The notes below the pieces were generated by a model. The model was not told the DNA's origin and did not search any database. It saw only the letters and a program-made list of their open reading frames with translations. Position numbers and translations under genes: made by a program. Positions 6,799 through 15,517 of a DNA stretch of 40,683 nucleotides are shown here, piece by piece. Origin of the DNA: an uncultured Paracraurococcus sp. (GTDB lineage: Bacteria; Pseudomonadota; Alphaproteobacteria; Acetobacterales; Acetobacteraceae); the NCBI GenBank assembly GCA_903896535.1, contig CAITYE010000146.1, positions 1-40,683 on the forward strand, in the 5' to 3' direction. Position 1 is the stretch's first letter. Each line of letters opens with the position of its first letter.

Positions 6799-8124
6799 AT
6801 GCCCGCTGCCGCAATTATTCTCGCTGCTGGTCTTGGGACCCGTATGCGCAGTCGCTTGCCCAAGGCGATGCATCCCTTGGCCGGACGGCCGATGATCAAT
6901 CACCTCCTCGCCACCTGCGAAGGGGTGTTCGAGCGCATTGTCGTCGTCGTCGGGCCTGATATGGCGGTGCTGGAAGGCGCGGTCGCGCCGCATGCGACGG
7001 TGGTGCAGGCGGAACGGCTGGGCACCGGGCATGCCGCCCGCATGGCCGCGCCGCTGCTGCGCGATTTCGCCGGCGATGTCGCGGTGCTCTATGCGGATAA
7101 TCCGCTGATCGGCGAAGCGACCATCGCGCGGTTGCTGGCGCGGCGGCAGGCAGGCGCCGGGCTTGCGCTGCTGGCGATGCGCCCGACCGATCCAGGCCGC
7201 TACGGCCGCGTGATCGCCGAGGCCGATGGCCGGGTGCGGCGGATCGTCGAATGGGCTGATGCGAACGCGGCCGAGCGCGCCATCGGCCTGTGCAATGCTG
7301 GCGTTGTCTGCGCTCCGGCCGGTGATCTGTTCCGCTGGGTGGATGCGCTGGGCAACGCCAATGCCAAGGGCGAATACTACCTGACCGACATCGTCGCCGC
7401 GGCCGATGCCGAGGGCCGGGCGGTCTTCGCCGAGGAAGCGGCCGAGGCGGAGCTGGCCGGAGCGAATAACCGGGCCGAGCTGGCGGTGCTGGAGGCCGCG
7501 ATGCAGGCGCGGCTGCGCGCTGCGGCGATGGAAGGCGGGGCGACGCTGCAGGCGCCGGAGACCGTCTTCCTCGCCTATGACACCCGGCTTGGCCAGGATG
7601 TGACGATCGGCCCGAATGTGGTCTTCGGCCCCGGCGTGACGATCGACGACAATGTCGAAATCCGGGCCTTCAGCCATCTGGAAGGCTGCCGGGTGGCCAG
7701 CGGTGCGATCATCGGCCCCTTCGCCCGGCTGCGCCCGGGCAGTGAGATCGAGGCCGGCGCGCATGTCGGCAATTTCGTCGAGCTGAAGGCGACGCGGCTG
7801 GGTGCCGGGGCCAAGGCCAATCACCTCGCCTATCTGGGCGATGCGACGGTGGGGGCGGGCGCGAATATCGGTGCCGGGACCATCACCTGCAACTATGACG
7901 GCTACGCCAAGCACCGGACGGAAATCGGCGAGGGCGCCTTTATCGGCACCGATTCGGCGCTGGTCGCGCCGGTGAGGATCGGCGCCCGTGCGCTGGTCGC
8001 CGCCGGTAGCGTGATCACCGAAGACGTGCCGGACGACGCCCTGGCGGTCGCACGCGGCCGGCAGGAGATACGCCCGGGGCGTGGCATGACGGCGCGCAAG
8101 CCGGCGGCCAAGGAGAAGAACTGA
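6799..8124 (+). CDS. glmU: Bifunctional N-acetylglucosamine-1-phosphate uridyltransferase / glucosamine-1-phosphate acetyltransferase
   Basis: GlmU makes UDP-N-acetylglucosamine for peptidoglycan and lipopolysaccharide in two steps. The N-terminal uridyltransferase domain (about 1–225) has LAAGLGTRMRSRLPKAMHPLAG and the YADNPLI metal/nucleotide region. The C-terminal left-handed beta-helix (about 230–430) has hexapeptide repeats and the acetyltransferase segment NFVELKATRLGAGAKANHLAYLGD and CNYDGYAKH. The 441-residue length is usual. I chose ATG 6799 because AGGGAG lies a few bases upstream and the protein then begins MPAAAIILAAG, as in the family; an upstream ATG would add 18 odd residues. 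Its stop overlaps the start of glmS by one base (TGATG). Confidence 0.96.
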   Translation: MPAAAIILAAGLGTRMRSRLPKAMHPLAGRPMINHLLATCEGVFERIVVVVGPDMAVLEGAVAPHATVVQAERLGTGHAARMAAPLLRDFAGDVAVLYADNPLIGEATIARLLARRQAGAGLALLAMRPTDPGRYGRVIAEADGRVRRIVEWADANAAERAIGLCNAGVVCAPAGDLFRWVDALGNANAKGEYYLTDIVAAADAEGRAVFAEEAAEAELAGANNRAELAVLEAAMQARLRAAAMEGGATLQAPETVFLAYDTRLGQDVTIGPNVVFGPGVTIDDNVEIRAFSHLEGCRVASGAIIGPFARLRPGSEIEAGAHVGNFVELKATRLGAGAKANHLAYLGDATVGAGANIGAGTITCNYDGYAKHRTEIGEGAFIGTDSALVAPVRIGARALVAAGSVITEDVPDDALAVARGRQEIRPGRGMTARKPAAKEKN

Positions 8125-9947
8125 TGTGTGGCATCGTCGGCGTGGTGGGCAAGGCGGAGGCGGCGCCATTGCTGCTGGAAGCGCTGCGCCGCCTGGAATA
8201 TCGCGGCTATGACAGCGCCGGCATCGCCACCCTGGTGAATGGCCATATCGAGCGGCGGCGGGCGGAGGGCAAGCTCGCCAACCTCGCCGCGGTGCTGGAG
8301 CGGTCGCCGTTGTCCGGGACGACCGGCATCGGCCATACCCGCTGGGCAACGCATGGCGCGCCAACCGAGCGTAACGCCCATCCGCACAGCACGAATCGTG
8401 TCTCCGTCGTCCATAACGGCATCATCGAGAATCATGCCGAACTGCGCGCGGAGTTGGAAGGCAAGGGCGCGGTGTTCGAGACCGAGACCGACACCGAGAC
8501 CTTCGTCCGCCTGGTCGATGACTTCCTGCGCCAGGGCCTGCCACCGCGGGAGGCCTTCGCGGCGGCACTGAAGCGCGTGCATGGCGCCTTCGCGCTGGCG
8601 GCGATCTTCGCCGGGCATCCGAAGTTGTTGCTCGCCGCCCGGCAGGGCGCGCCGCTGGCCATTGGCTTCGGCGAGGGGGAGATGTTCGTCGGCTCCGACG
8701 CCCTGGCGCTGGCACCGCTAACCCGTCGGCTGGCCTATCTGGAGGAAGGTGACTGGGCCGCGTTGGATGAGACCGGCGCCACCTTCTTCGATGCTGCGCA
8801 TCGACCGGTGGAGCGCGCCATCGTGCTGAGCGCCGTGTCCGGCGCCGCGGTAGGGAAGGGGAACTACCGCCACTTCATGGAGAAGGAGCTGCACGAGCAT
8901 CCGGCGGTGCTGGGCGACACGCTGCGGCAATACCTCGATCCAAAGACGCTTTCCGTCCGCCTGCCGCGCCTGCCCTTCGACCCGGCCACGGTGCCGCGCC
9001 TTACCATCACCGCCTGCGGCAGCGCCTTCCTGGCTGGACAGGTCGGGCGCTACTGGATCGAGCAGCTGGCCCGGCTGCCGGTCGATGCCGATGTCGCCTC
9101 CGAATTCCGCTACCGCGACCCGCCTCTGGCCCCAGGCGGTGGCGCGATCCTGGTCAGCCAATCCGGCGAGACCGCCGATACCATGGCAGCGCTGGCCCTG
9201 CTGAAGGCGGGCGGGCAGAGCGTGCTGGCCGTGGTCAATGTCCCGGAAAGCTCGATGGCGCGGGGCTCTGATGCCGCCGTCCTGACCGTGGCCGGGCCGG
9301 AGATCGGCGTCGCTTCCACCAAGGCCTTCACGGCGCAGCTCGCGGTCCTGGCCTGCCTCGCGATCGGCTTTGGCCGGGCGCGCGGGACGCTCTCTGCCGA
9401 GGATGAACATAAGCTGACCGAAGCGTTGCTCGAAGTGCCGAGCCATGCTGCGGAGATCCTGGCGCAGGATGCCGAGTTGCAGGCGCTGGCGCGGGATGTG
9501 GCGCAGGCGCGGGATGTGCTGTTCCTGGGCCGCGGCAGCCTTTACCCGATCGCCCTGGAGGGCGCGCTGAAGCTGAAGGAGATCAGCTATATCCACGCCG
9601 AGGGCTACGCGGCCGGCGAGATGAAACACGGGCCCATCGCGCTGATCGACAGCCAGGTGCCGGTGATCGCCCTCTGCCCCTCCGGCCCACTGTTTGAGAA
9701 GACGGCGAGTAACCTGCAGGAAGCGGCGGCGCGCGGCGGGCGGATCATGGCCTTCACCGATGCCGCCGGCGCGCCAGCGCTGCGCGCTTTCGCTGAGCGG
9801 GTGATCGTGCTGCCGCAGGTCGGCGCTTTCTCGACGCCGATCCTCTACACCATTCCGGTGCAGCTGCTGGCCTATTACGTCGCGGTGCTGAAGGGGACGG
9901 ATGTGGACCAACCGCGGAATTTGGCCAAGAGCGTGACGGTGGAATAA
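8124..9947 (+). CDS. glmS: Glutamine–fructose-6-phosphate aminotransferase (isomerising)
   Basis: GlmS converts fructose-6-phosphate and glutamine to glucosamine-6-phosphate, the entry step of amino-sugar synthesis. Residue 2 is the catalytic cysteine (MCGIVG) exposed after Met removal. The glutaminase domain (about 2–220) shows GHTRWATHG and NGIIENH. Two SIS domains follow, with TACGSAFLAG, SQSGETADT, VASTKAFTAQ and the second-domain LKEISYIHAEGYAAGEMKHGP. The C-terminus KSVTVE is family-typical. Length (607) is normal. It is translationally coupled to glmU, with AAGGAG just upstream of the ATG. The intergenic sequence shows no glmS ribozyme, which is expected outside Gram-positive bacteria. 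Confidence 0.97.
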   Translation: MCGIVGVVGKAEAAPLLLEALRRLEYRGYDSAGIATLVNGHIERRRAEGKLANLAAVLERSPLSGTTGIGHTRWATHGAPTERNAHPHSTNRVSVVHNGIIENHAELRAELEGKGAVFETETDTETFVRLVDDFLRQGLPPREAFAAALKRVHGAFALAAIFAGHPKLLLAARQGAPLAIGFGEGEMFVGSDALALAPLTRRLAYLEEGDWAALDETGATFFDAAHRPVERAIVLSAVSGAAVGKGNYRHFMEKELHEHPAVLGDTLRQYLDPKTLSVRLPRLPFDPATVPRLTITACGSAFLAGQVGRYWIEQLARLPVDADVASEFRYRDPPLAPGGGAILVSQSGETADTMAALALLKAGGQSVLAVVNVPESSMARGSDAAVLTVAGPEIGVASTKAFTAQLAVLACLAIGFGRARGTLSAEDEHKLTEALLEVPSHAAEILAQDAELQALARDVAQARDVLFLGRGSLYPIALEGALKLKEISYIHAEGYAAGEMKHGPIALIDSQVPVIALCPSGPLFEKTASNLQEAAARGGRIMAFTDAAGAPALRAFAERVIVLPQVGAFSTPILYTIPVQLLAYYVAVLKGTDVDQPRNLAKSVTVE

Positions 9948-10112
9948 CGCTGTCAGTCGGCTCTTGCGCCGGCCGCCTGATCCGTGAAAGACTGATGGTC
10001 ATCGACGGCACACCAGGAATGCCGCGCAAAACGGGAGATCGCTGAGCAACGGCAAGCTAGGCCAGGAAAGGCTTGCTATGCGCCGTTTTGTCTCCAGTTT
10101 CGGGCAAGGCTG

Positions 10113-11534
10113 ATGCCCGATACCGCGATTGCCACCGATCCCGCCCGGCTTGGGCTCGCCGAAGCCGCGGCGCTGATTGCCCGCCGCTCGCTCTCGCCGG
10201 TCGAACTTGTTCGTGCCGTGCTGGATCGCATCGCCCGGCGCGACGCCGCGCTGCATGCCCATATCACCGTGTTGGCCGAGCCGGCGATGGCTGCCGCCCG
10301 CGCTGCGGAGGCAGAGATCATGGCCTCCGGCCCGCGCGGGCCGCTGCACGGCATCCCCTATGGGCTCAAGGATAATTACGACACGGCAGGGCTGCGAACG
10401 ACCGTGGCCTCGCGTGCCCGTTGGGACCACGTCCCGGCAACCGATGCCACGCTGCATGCGCGCCTCCAGGCGGCTGGTGGCATCCTGATCGGCAAGCACA
10501 ATACCTGGGAATACGGCACCGGCCTCGGCGATTTGCAGGATGATCTGCCGGTGCCCGCGCCGCGGAATGCCTGGAACCCCGACTACTACACGGCCGGGTC
10601 GAGCAACGGCACCGGCGTCGCAGTTGCTGCTGGCTTCTGCGCACTCGGCCTGGGGTCTGATACTGGCGGGTCGGTCCGCATGCCGGCCGCCGCGCATGGG
10701 CTGCATGGCCTGAAGCCGACCTATGGACGCCTCTCACGCGTTGGCATCCTGCCCAATGCCTATACGCTCGACGTCGCCGGTCCGCTGACACGGCGCGCGC
10801 GCGATGCGGCGTTGGCGATGAACGTGCTCGCCGGCCATGACCCGCTCGACCCCACCAGCCTGACGGCGCCGGTGCCCGATCACGCCGCCGGGATCGAAGC
10901 GGGCGTCGCCGGCCTTACCATCGGTGTGCTGCGCCGCTTCCATGAGCGTGATTTCGCGGCCGATCCGGAAGTGATGGCCGCCTTCGAAGGCGCGGTCGCG
11001 GTATTCCGTGCGCTCGGCGCGCGGCTGGTCGAGATCGATCTGCCTGATAGCGTGCAAAGCTATCGCGACTGCATGCGGCCGATCTCGGCAGCCGAGGCGC
11101 TGTCGATCCACGGCGCCGATGTGCGGGAGAAATTCCCGCTGATGGGCCGCGCCCTGCAGGACAAGTTTCTCGGCGCCGCCGCGGTGACCGGCGCCGAATA
11201 CGTCACGGCACAACGCTGGCGCCGCCAGATGGCCGCGACGACGGATGCCGCGATCCGGTCCTGCAACGCCGTCCTGATGCCCTGCGCCATGACCCGCGTG
11301 CCCCGCTGGTCTGAGGGCGAAGCGCGCTTCCGTGAGTTCATGATGGCCAGCGCCACCTGCGTGCTGAACGTCTCCGGCCATCCCGCGGCGAGCATCTGCG
11401 CCGGCTTCGATTCCGCTGGCCTGCCGCTCTCGCTGCAACTCGTCGCCCCCTATCTGGGCGAGCCGACCCTGCTGCGCGTCGCCCACGCTTTCGAGGAAGC
11501 CACCGGTTTTTGGCGGCGCCTGCCCGCCGAGTGA
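10113..11534 (+). CDS. Amidase signature family hydrolase
   Basis: The 473-residue protein has the amidase-signature catalytic set: Lys86 in YGLKDNYDTAG, the cis-serine in AGSSNGTG (163–164) and nucleophile Ser187 in GLGSDTGGSVRMPAAAHG. It hydrolyses a C–N amide bond; the substrate is not readable. The serine-rich loop reads SSNGTG where most members have SSGGS, a mild deviation. It is followed 9 bases later by a small AtzG/DUF4089-like gene and then by a peptide-type binding protein. That arrangement resembles AtzE (1-carboxybiuret hydrolase) with its small subunit AtzG rather than GatA, because no gatB or full gatC is near. The GCAAGG before ATG 10113 may serve as ribosome-binding site. Confidence 0.88.
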   Translation: MPDTAIATDPARLGLAEAAALIARRSLSPVELVRAVLDRIARRDAALHAHITVLAEPAMAAARAAEAEIMASGPRGPLHGIPYGLKDNYDTAGLRTTVASRARWDHVPATDATLHARLQAAGGILIGKHNTWEYGTGLGDLQDDLPVPAPRNAWNPDYYTAGSSNGTGVAVAAGFCALGLGSDTGGSVRMPAAAHGLHGLKPTYGRLSRVGILPNAYTLDVAGPLTRRARDAALAMNVLAGHDPLDPTSLTAPVPDHAAGIEAGVAGLTIGVLRRFHERDFAADPEVMAAFEGAVAVFRALGARLVEIDLPDSVQSYRDCMRPISAAEALSIHGADVREKFPLMGRALQDKFLGAAAVTGAEYVTAQRWRRQMAATTDAAIRSCNAVLMPCAMTRVPRWSEGEARFREFMMASATCVLNVSGHPAASICAGFDSAGLPLSLQLVAPYLGEPTLLRVAHAFEEATGFWRRLPAE

Positions 11535-11543
11535 GGAGAAACC

Positions 11544-11732
11544 ATGATGCCTGGCCCCAAGGATGCCGAAGCCCTTGCCCTGTTGCTCAGGGCCGGGATC
11601 GAGACTGCGGATCACGCGCTTGTCGCGCGCATGGTGATCGCCGCCGAGGCGATGCGCGCCGGCCTTGACCGCCAGCCGCGCGACCTGCCGGCCGGGCTTG
11701 AGCCGGCCTCGGCGTTCGTGGTGCGGCCATGA
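11544..11732 (+). CDS. AtzG-like / DUF4089 small amidase subunit
   Basis: The 62-residue product is helical and ends in DLPAGLEPASAFVVRP. From memory, DUF4089/AtzG proteins are about 60–70 residues, with two helices and a conserved C-terminal LEPA-x-x-F-type tail, and they sit next to AtzE-type amidases whose structure they stabilise in the manner of GatC. The pattern and the location directly after an amidase support this, but the call rests on short similarity. A GAGGAG stands 7 bases before ATG 11544. The stop overlaps the start of the binding-protein gene as ATGA. Confidence 0.65.
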   Translation: MMPGPKDAEALALLLRAGIETADHALVARMVIAAEAMRAGLDRQPRDLPAGLEPASAFVVRP

Positions 11733-13330
11733 GGTTCGCCCGGCGTAGCCTGGCGGCGCTGGCGGGCGCGCTCGGCCTGCCCGGTCCCGTCCGGGCGCAG
11801 CAGGAAAGCGTGCTGCGTGTGGCCATGACGCTGTCCGATATCCCGGCACTCGGCGGCCAGCCCGACCAGGGCGGGGAGGGCTGGCGCTTCATCGGCTGCA
11901 CCCTGTTCGAGACGCTGGTGAACTGGGACCTCAGCCGCGCCGACAAGCCGACCCGGCTGATCCCCGGCCTGGCGCAGGAGTGGGAAGCGGATCCGGCCGA
12001 TCGTCGCCGCTGGACCTTCCGGCTGATCCGCACCGCGCGGTTTCATGACGGCAGCCCCTTCAATGCCGATGCGCTGATCTGGAACCTGCAAAAACTCACG
12101 GACCGAAGCGCGCCGCAGTATGATCCGCGACAGGTCGCGCAGACCTTCGGGCGGATGAACGCGCTCTCCGGTTTCGAGAAGATCGACGACTTCACGGTGC
12201 GGATCGTCACCAAGTCGCCGGACAGCATGGTGCCCTATTATTTTGCCCGGATCATGATGTCCTCGCCGGCGCAGTGGGAAAAGGTCGGGCGCAACTGGGA
12301 AGCCTTCGGCCGCGCGCCGTCCGGCACCGGCCCCTGGAAGTTCGACCGGCTGACGCCGCGCCAGCGGCTGGAACTGGTCAAGAACACCGATTACTGGGAC
12401 CCGACGCGGATTCCCAAGACCGACCGGCTGGTGCTGCTGCCGATCCCGGATGCCAATACCCGCGTCGCCGCGCTGCTCTCCGGTCAGGTCGATTTTGTCG
12501 AAGCCCCGCCACCGGATGCGCAGGCCCGGCTGAAGGCGGCCGGCATGCGGATCGTCACCAACAGCTACCAGCATACTTGGCCCTGGTTCCTCAGCCGGGT
12601 CGATGGTGCGCCGACCAATGATATCCGCGTGCGCCAAGCCATGAACCTGGCGATCGACCGCGAGGGCATCGCTGGGCTGCTGCAGGGCTTCGGCGGGCCG
12701 GCAGTGGGCCACGTGCCGCCCGACCATCCCTGGTTCGGCAAGCCGCAATGGCAGATCCGCTATGACCCGGCGGAGGCGAAGCGGCTACTTGCCGCGGCCG
12801 GCTACGGCCCCGGCAAGCCCTTGCGCATCCGCGTCACCATCACGCCCTCCGGCTCCGGCCAGATGCAGCCCCAGGTCATGAACGAGGCGATCCAGGAGAT
12901 GCTGCGCGCGGTCGGCATCGAAGTGACCTTCGAGGTGATCGACTGGTCGACCATGACCCAGCGGCGCGGCCAGGGCGCCCAGGTGCCGGAACAGGCCGGC
13001 ATTGTCGGGCTCAATAATTCCTGGTCCTGGGTCGATCCGGATTTCGGTTTCCTCAGCGTGCTGGCGAGCGACAAGATTCCGCCGGCTGGGAATAACTGGG
13101 GCAATGTGCGGGTCGCGGAATTCGACCGGCTCTCCGCCGCCGTGCGGTCTGAATTCGACCAGGAAAAGCAGGATGCCCTGCTGGCGGAGTTGCACGCCCG
13201 GATGGTGGAGGACGCGACCTGGCTGTTTGTCGTGCACGACCTGAACCCGCGCGCGCTGAGCCCGAAGGTGAAAGGCTTCGTGCAGGCGCGCCACTGGATC
13301 CAGGATCTGACGCCGATTTCGATGGGCTGA
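11729..13330 (+). CDS. ABC transporter substrate-binding protein, family 5 (peptide/nickel type)
   Basis: The 533-residue protein is a solute-binding protein of the DppA/OppA type (SBP_bac_5). It begins with a twin-arginine-like signal (FARRSLAALAGALG, cleavage probably at VRA-QQ), so Tat export is possible. Typical family segments follow: LFETLVNWD, PGLAQEWE, FHDGSPFNADALIWNL, SGTGPWKFD, DANTRVAALLSGQVDFVEAPPP and IRVRQAMNLAIDREGI. It binds a peptide-like or amide ligand in the periplasm for an ABC importer. No permease or ATPase genes are present, so the rest of the transporter lies elsewhere or is shared. Its start overlaps the AtzG-like gene, which links the cargo with the amidase. Confidence 0.9.
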   Translation: MRFARRSLAALAGALGLPGPVRAQQESVLRVAMTLSDIPALGGQPDQGGEGWRFIGCTLFETLVNWDLSRADKPTRLIPGLAQEWEADPADRRRWTFRLIRTARFHDGSPFNADALIWNLQKLTDRSAPQYDPRQVAQTFGRMNALSGFEKIDDFTVRIVTKSPDSMVPYYFARIMMSSPAQWEKVGRNWEAFGRAPSGTGPWKFDRLTPRQRLELVKNTDYWDPTRIPKTDRLVLLPIPDANTRVAALLSGQVDFVEAPPPDAQARLKAAGMRIVTNSYQHTWPWFLSRVDGAPTNDIRVRQAMNLAIDREGIAGLLQGFGGPAVGHVPPDHPWFGKPQWQIRYDPAEAKRLLAAAGYGPGKPLRIRVTITPSGSGQMQPQVMNEAIQEMLRAVGIEVTFEVIDWSTMTQRRGQGAQVPEQAGIVGLNNSWSWVDPDFGFLSVLASDKIPPAGNNWGNVRVAEFDRLSAAVRSEFDQEKQDALLAELHARMVEDATWLFVVHDLNPRALSPKVKGFVQARHWIQDLTPISMG

Positions 13331-13349
13331 CCCCGGCCGGGTGCCTCAT

Positions 13350-13390
13350 ACCAGCGGTCAAATCCGTTGACCGCTGGTGTTGGCTTTTTT
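13350..13390 (+). terminator. Rho-independent terminator after the amidase operon
   Basis: A perfect 12-base stem, ACCAGCGGTCAA (13350–13361) and TTGACCGCTGGT (13367–13378), encloses a five-base loop. It is followed six bases later by a run of six T (13385–13390). It lies 20 bases after the binding-protein stop. On the other strand there is no T-run, so it is oriented to the plus-strand operon. Confidence 0.85.
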
Positions 13391-13400
13391 CTGCGATGCC

Positions 13401-13417
13401 GCCTCAAAGCATCCCGC
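13401..13417 (-). repeat. 17-base element shared with 26049–26065
   Basis: On the minus strand this reads GCGGGATGCTTTGAGGC. The plus strand at 26049 reads GCGGGATGCGTTGAGGC, 16 of 17 identical. Both copies lie in short gaps between convergent genes. The nature of the element is unknown. Confidence 0.4.
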
Positions 13418-13458
13418 TCTGGGCGCTCGGCACGAGTCAGTGCCGCCTGCCATTGGTA

Positions 13459-14706
13459 TCAGAACCGTCCGGCCCGATAGGGCTCCACCGGCACGAAGGG
13501 CTGCTCTCCGGCCATCATCTCCGCCAGCAGCCGCCCCGTGCTGGGCCCGAGCGTGAAGCCCTGGTGCGCGTGGCCAAAGGCGCCCCAGGCGCCGGGCATG
13601 CCGGGCAGCGGGCCGATCACCGGCAGCATGTCCGGCAGGCAGGGCCGCACGCCCATCCAGGGCTGCGCCTCCCGCGCCTCGCCCAACGGCAGCATGGCCC
13701 GCGCTACCGGTTCGGCGCGGGCCAGTTGCACCGGCGTGGGTGGCGCATCCAGCGCCGCGAATTCGATCCCCGTGGTCAGTCGGACCCCGGCCCGCATCGG
13801 CATCAGGGCGAAGCCGGCGGGCGCGTCGATCACCGGGTGGTGCAGCACGGCATTGCCGGTCAGCCCGTAATGCTTGTGATAGCCGCGCTTGCCGAACAGC
13901 GGCGGGGCGTAGCCGAAGCGCTGCGTCAGCGCCGCCGCATGGGCGCCGAGCGCCACGACCACCTCCGCCGCTTCCACGGGCCCGGCCGCGGTCGTCACCC
14001 GCCAGCCGGCACCGCTACGCGCCAGGGTCATGGCATCGCCGTGGGCGAAGCGCCCGCCCTCCCGCGCCAGCAGATCGGCATAGGCCATGACCAGCGCGTG
14101 CGGGTCACTGACCGATAGCGGATCGGTCCAGTGGATCGCGTGCGGCCGGCTGATCCGCAGATGCGGCTCGGCGGCCGCCAGTCCCGCGGCGTCCAGTGCG
14201 CGGAAGCCGACGCCATATTCCGCCCGGGCGCGCTCCGCCTTGGCCAGCGCCGGCCGGAAGCTCGCCGCATCAGCAAAGAGCCGCATCCAGCCGAGCGGGC
14301 GCAGCAGCGCATCCGCCGCCGGCCCGGCCGCTTGCGCCAACGCGCGATGTTCCTCGATGCAGGTGACGACCAGCGCTGCATGCGCCAGCGACAGAGCCTC
14401 GTAGCGCGCGGGGGCGGAGTTCCACCAATAGCGCAGCAGCGGCAGGGCGAGGCCGGGCAGGGCCGTCGGGTGGTAGTGCACTTCGCGCGTGCCATTGCCG
14501 GCGAAGCGCAGCAGTTCTTTCAACTCGCGCGGGAAGGGGGTGGGGAAGACCGCCTCGCGCTGGATCAGCCCGCCATTGCCGAAGGAGGCTCCCTCACCGG
14601 GGTCGCGGCGGTCCAGCACAAGCACATCGTATCCCCGCTGGCGCAGATGCAGCCCCACCGAGACGCCGACCATGCCGGCGCCGAGGATAATTGCTGAGCG
14701 GGGCAT
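13459..14706 (-). CDS. FAD-dependent D-amino-acid dehydrogenase-like oxidoreductase (DadA type)
   Basis: The 415-residue protein is a DAO-family flavoenzyme. The FAD-binding fold opens at residue 4 (AIILGAGMVGVSVGLHLRQRGYDVLVLDRRDPGEGASFGNGG) and the C-terminus has the second FAD contact MGVRPCLPDMLPVIGPLPG and GHAHQGFTLGPSTG. This matches the DadA small-subunit type that oxidatively deaminates D-amino acids or related amines into the respiratory chain. I chose ATG 14706 because it starts the FAD fold directly and sits 8 bases after the cyclase stop; an upstream start would overlap the cyclase gene in another frame. It is the last gene of a four-gene leftward operon. The true substrate is unknown. 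Confidence 0.87.
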   Translation of the reverse strand: MPRSAIILGAGMVGVSVGLHLRQRGYDVLVLDRRDPGEGASFGNGGLIQREAVFPTPFPRELKELLRFAGNGTREVHYHPTALPGLALPLLRYWWNSAPARYEALSLAHAALVVTCIEEHRALAQAAGPAADALLRPLGWMRLFADAASFRPALAKAERARAEYGVGFRALDAAGLAAAEPHLRISRPHAIHWTDPLSVSDPHALVMAYADLLAREGGRFAHGDAMTLARSGAGWRVTTAAGPVEAAEVVVALGAHAAALTQRFGYAPPLFGKRGYHKHYGLTGNAVLHHPVIDAPAGFALMPMRAGVRLTTGIEFAALDAPPTPVQLARAEPVARAMLPLGEAREAQPWMGVRPCLPDMLPVIGPLPGMPGAWGAFGHAHQGFTLGPSTGRLLAEMMAGEQPFVPVEPYRAGRF

Positions 14707-14714
14707 CGGGATGC

Positions 14715-15503
14715 CTATGCCTCGAAGATCGCGACGGCTCGCGTCCAGCCGGCCGAGCCGCGATGCACCTTCACCGGAAAGCAGGCCACCATGAAACCGT
14801 CGGCCGGCAGGCTCTCCAGGTTCGAGAGTTTTTCGATGTGGCAGTAGCCAATCTCCCGCCCCGCCCGATGGCCCTCCCAGATGATGTCGGGGGAGGCGCC
14901 CTCGGCAAGGCGCTGCTTCGTCACGCTGAAGGGCACGTCCCAGGACCAGGCATCCGTGCCCGCGACCCGCACCCCGCGTTCCAACAGCCACAGCGTCGCC
15001 GCCTTGCCCATGCCGCAGCCGGCATCGATGTAGTCATCCTCGCCATAGCGGCTGCCGGCGCGGGTATTGACCAGCACGATCTCCAACGGCTGGAGCGTGT
15101 GGCCGATGCGGGCGAGTTCCTTCGCCACATCCTCGGGCGTCACGGTGTAGCCATCCGGCAGGGCGCGGAAGTCGAGCTTCACGCCGGGTTGGAAGCACCA
15201 ATCGAGCGGCACCTCGTCGATCCGCATGGCAGGCCGCCCGCCCGGCGTCAGGCGTTCATCCTGGCGGGGGAAGAAGTGATAGGGGCTGTCCAGATGGGTG
15301 CCGGCATGGGTGCTGATGCGGACCTGTTCACGCGCCGCGTAATTACCCTCCGGCAGCGCATCCAGGCCGATGCCGAAATACTCGGCGATGGGCGGCGCCG
15401 TCATCTTGTGGTCGTGATAATCGATCTGCGGCAGCGCCCAGGGCGGGTCCGACTTGATGCCCTGCTTCAACGCGACCGAGATATCGACGATGCGGCGCGG
15501 CAT
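14715..15503 (-). CDS. Cyclase family protein (kynurenine formamidase-like metal hydrolase)
   Basis: The 262-residue protein carries the family signature HAGTHLDSPYHFF (about residues 66–78), in which histidines and aspartate bind metal. It also has the later segments NTRAGSRYGEDDYIDAGCGM and GTDAWSWDVPF. These metal-dependent hydrolases (PF04199) include kynurenine formamidase and isatin hydrolase and open amide or lactam bonds. GGAGG lies 7 bases before ATG 15503. It is 14 bases downstream of a Bug binding-protein gene and 8 bases upstream of the DadA-like gene. The context suggests that an imported carboxylate bearing an amide or lactam is hydrolysed and then oxidised. Confidence 0.88.
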   Translation of the reverse strand: MPRRIVDISVALKQGIKSDPPWALPQIDYHDHKMTAPPIAEYFGIGLDALPEGNYAAREQVRISTHAGTHLDSPYHFFPRQDERLTPGGRPAMRIDEVPLDWCFQPGVKLDFRALPDGYTVTPEDVAKELARIGHTLQPLEIVLVNTRAGSRYGEDDYIDAGCGMGKAATLWLLERGVRVAGTDAWSWDVPFSVTKQRLAEGASPDIIWEGHRAGREIGYCHIEKLSNLESLPADGFMVACFPVKVHRGSAGWTRAVAIFEA

Positions 15504-15517
15504 GCGCGGGCCTCCTG

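Noticed and set aside
8100-8123. glmS ribozyme upstream of glmS
   Set aside because: glmS starts one base inside the glmU stop, so there is no leader to hold a ribozyme, which is in any case known from Gram-positive bacteria.
9948-10112. Possible short gene or terminator in the glmS–amidase gap
   Set aside because: The gap has a 16-codon frame at 9992 and a weak GCAAGC/GCTTGC repeat (10052–10076) without a directly following T-run; neither is strong enough to annotate.
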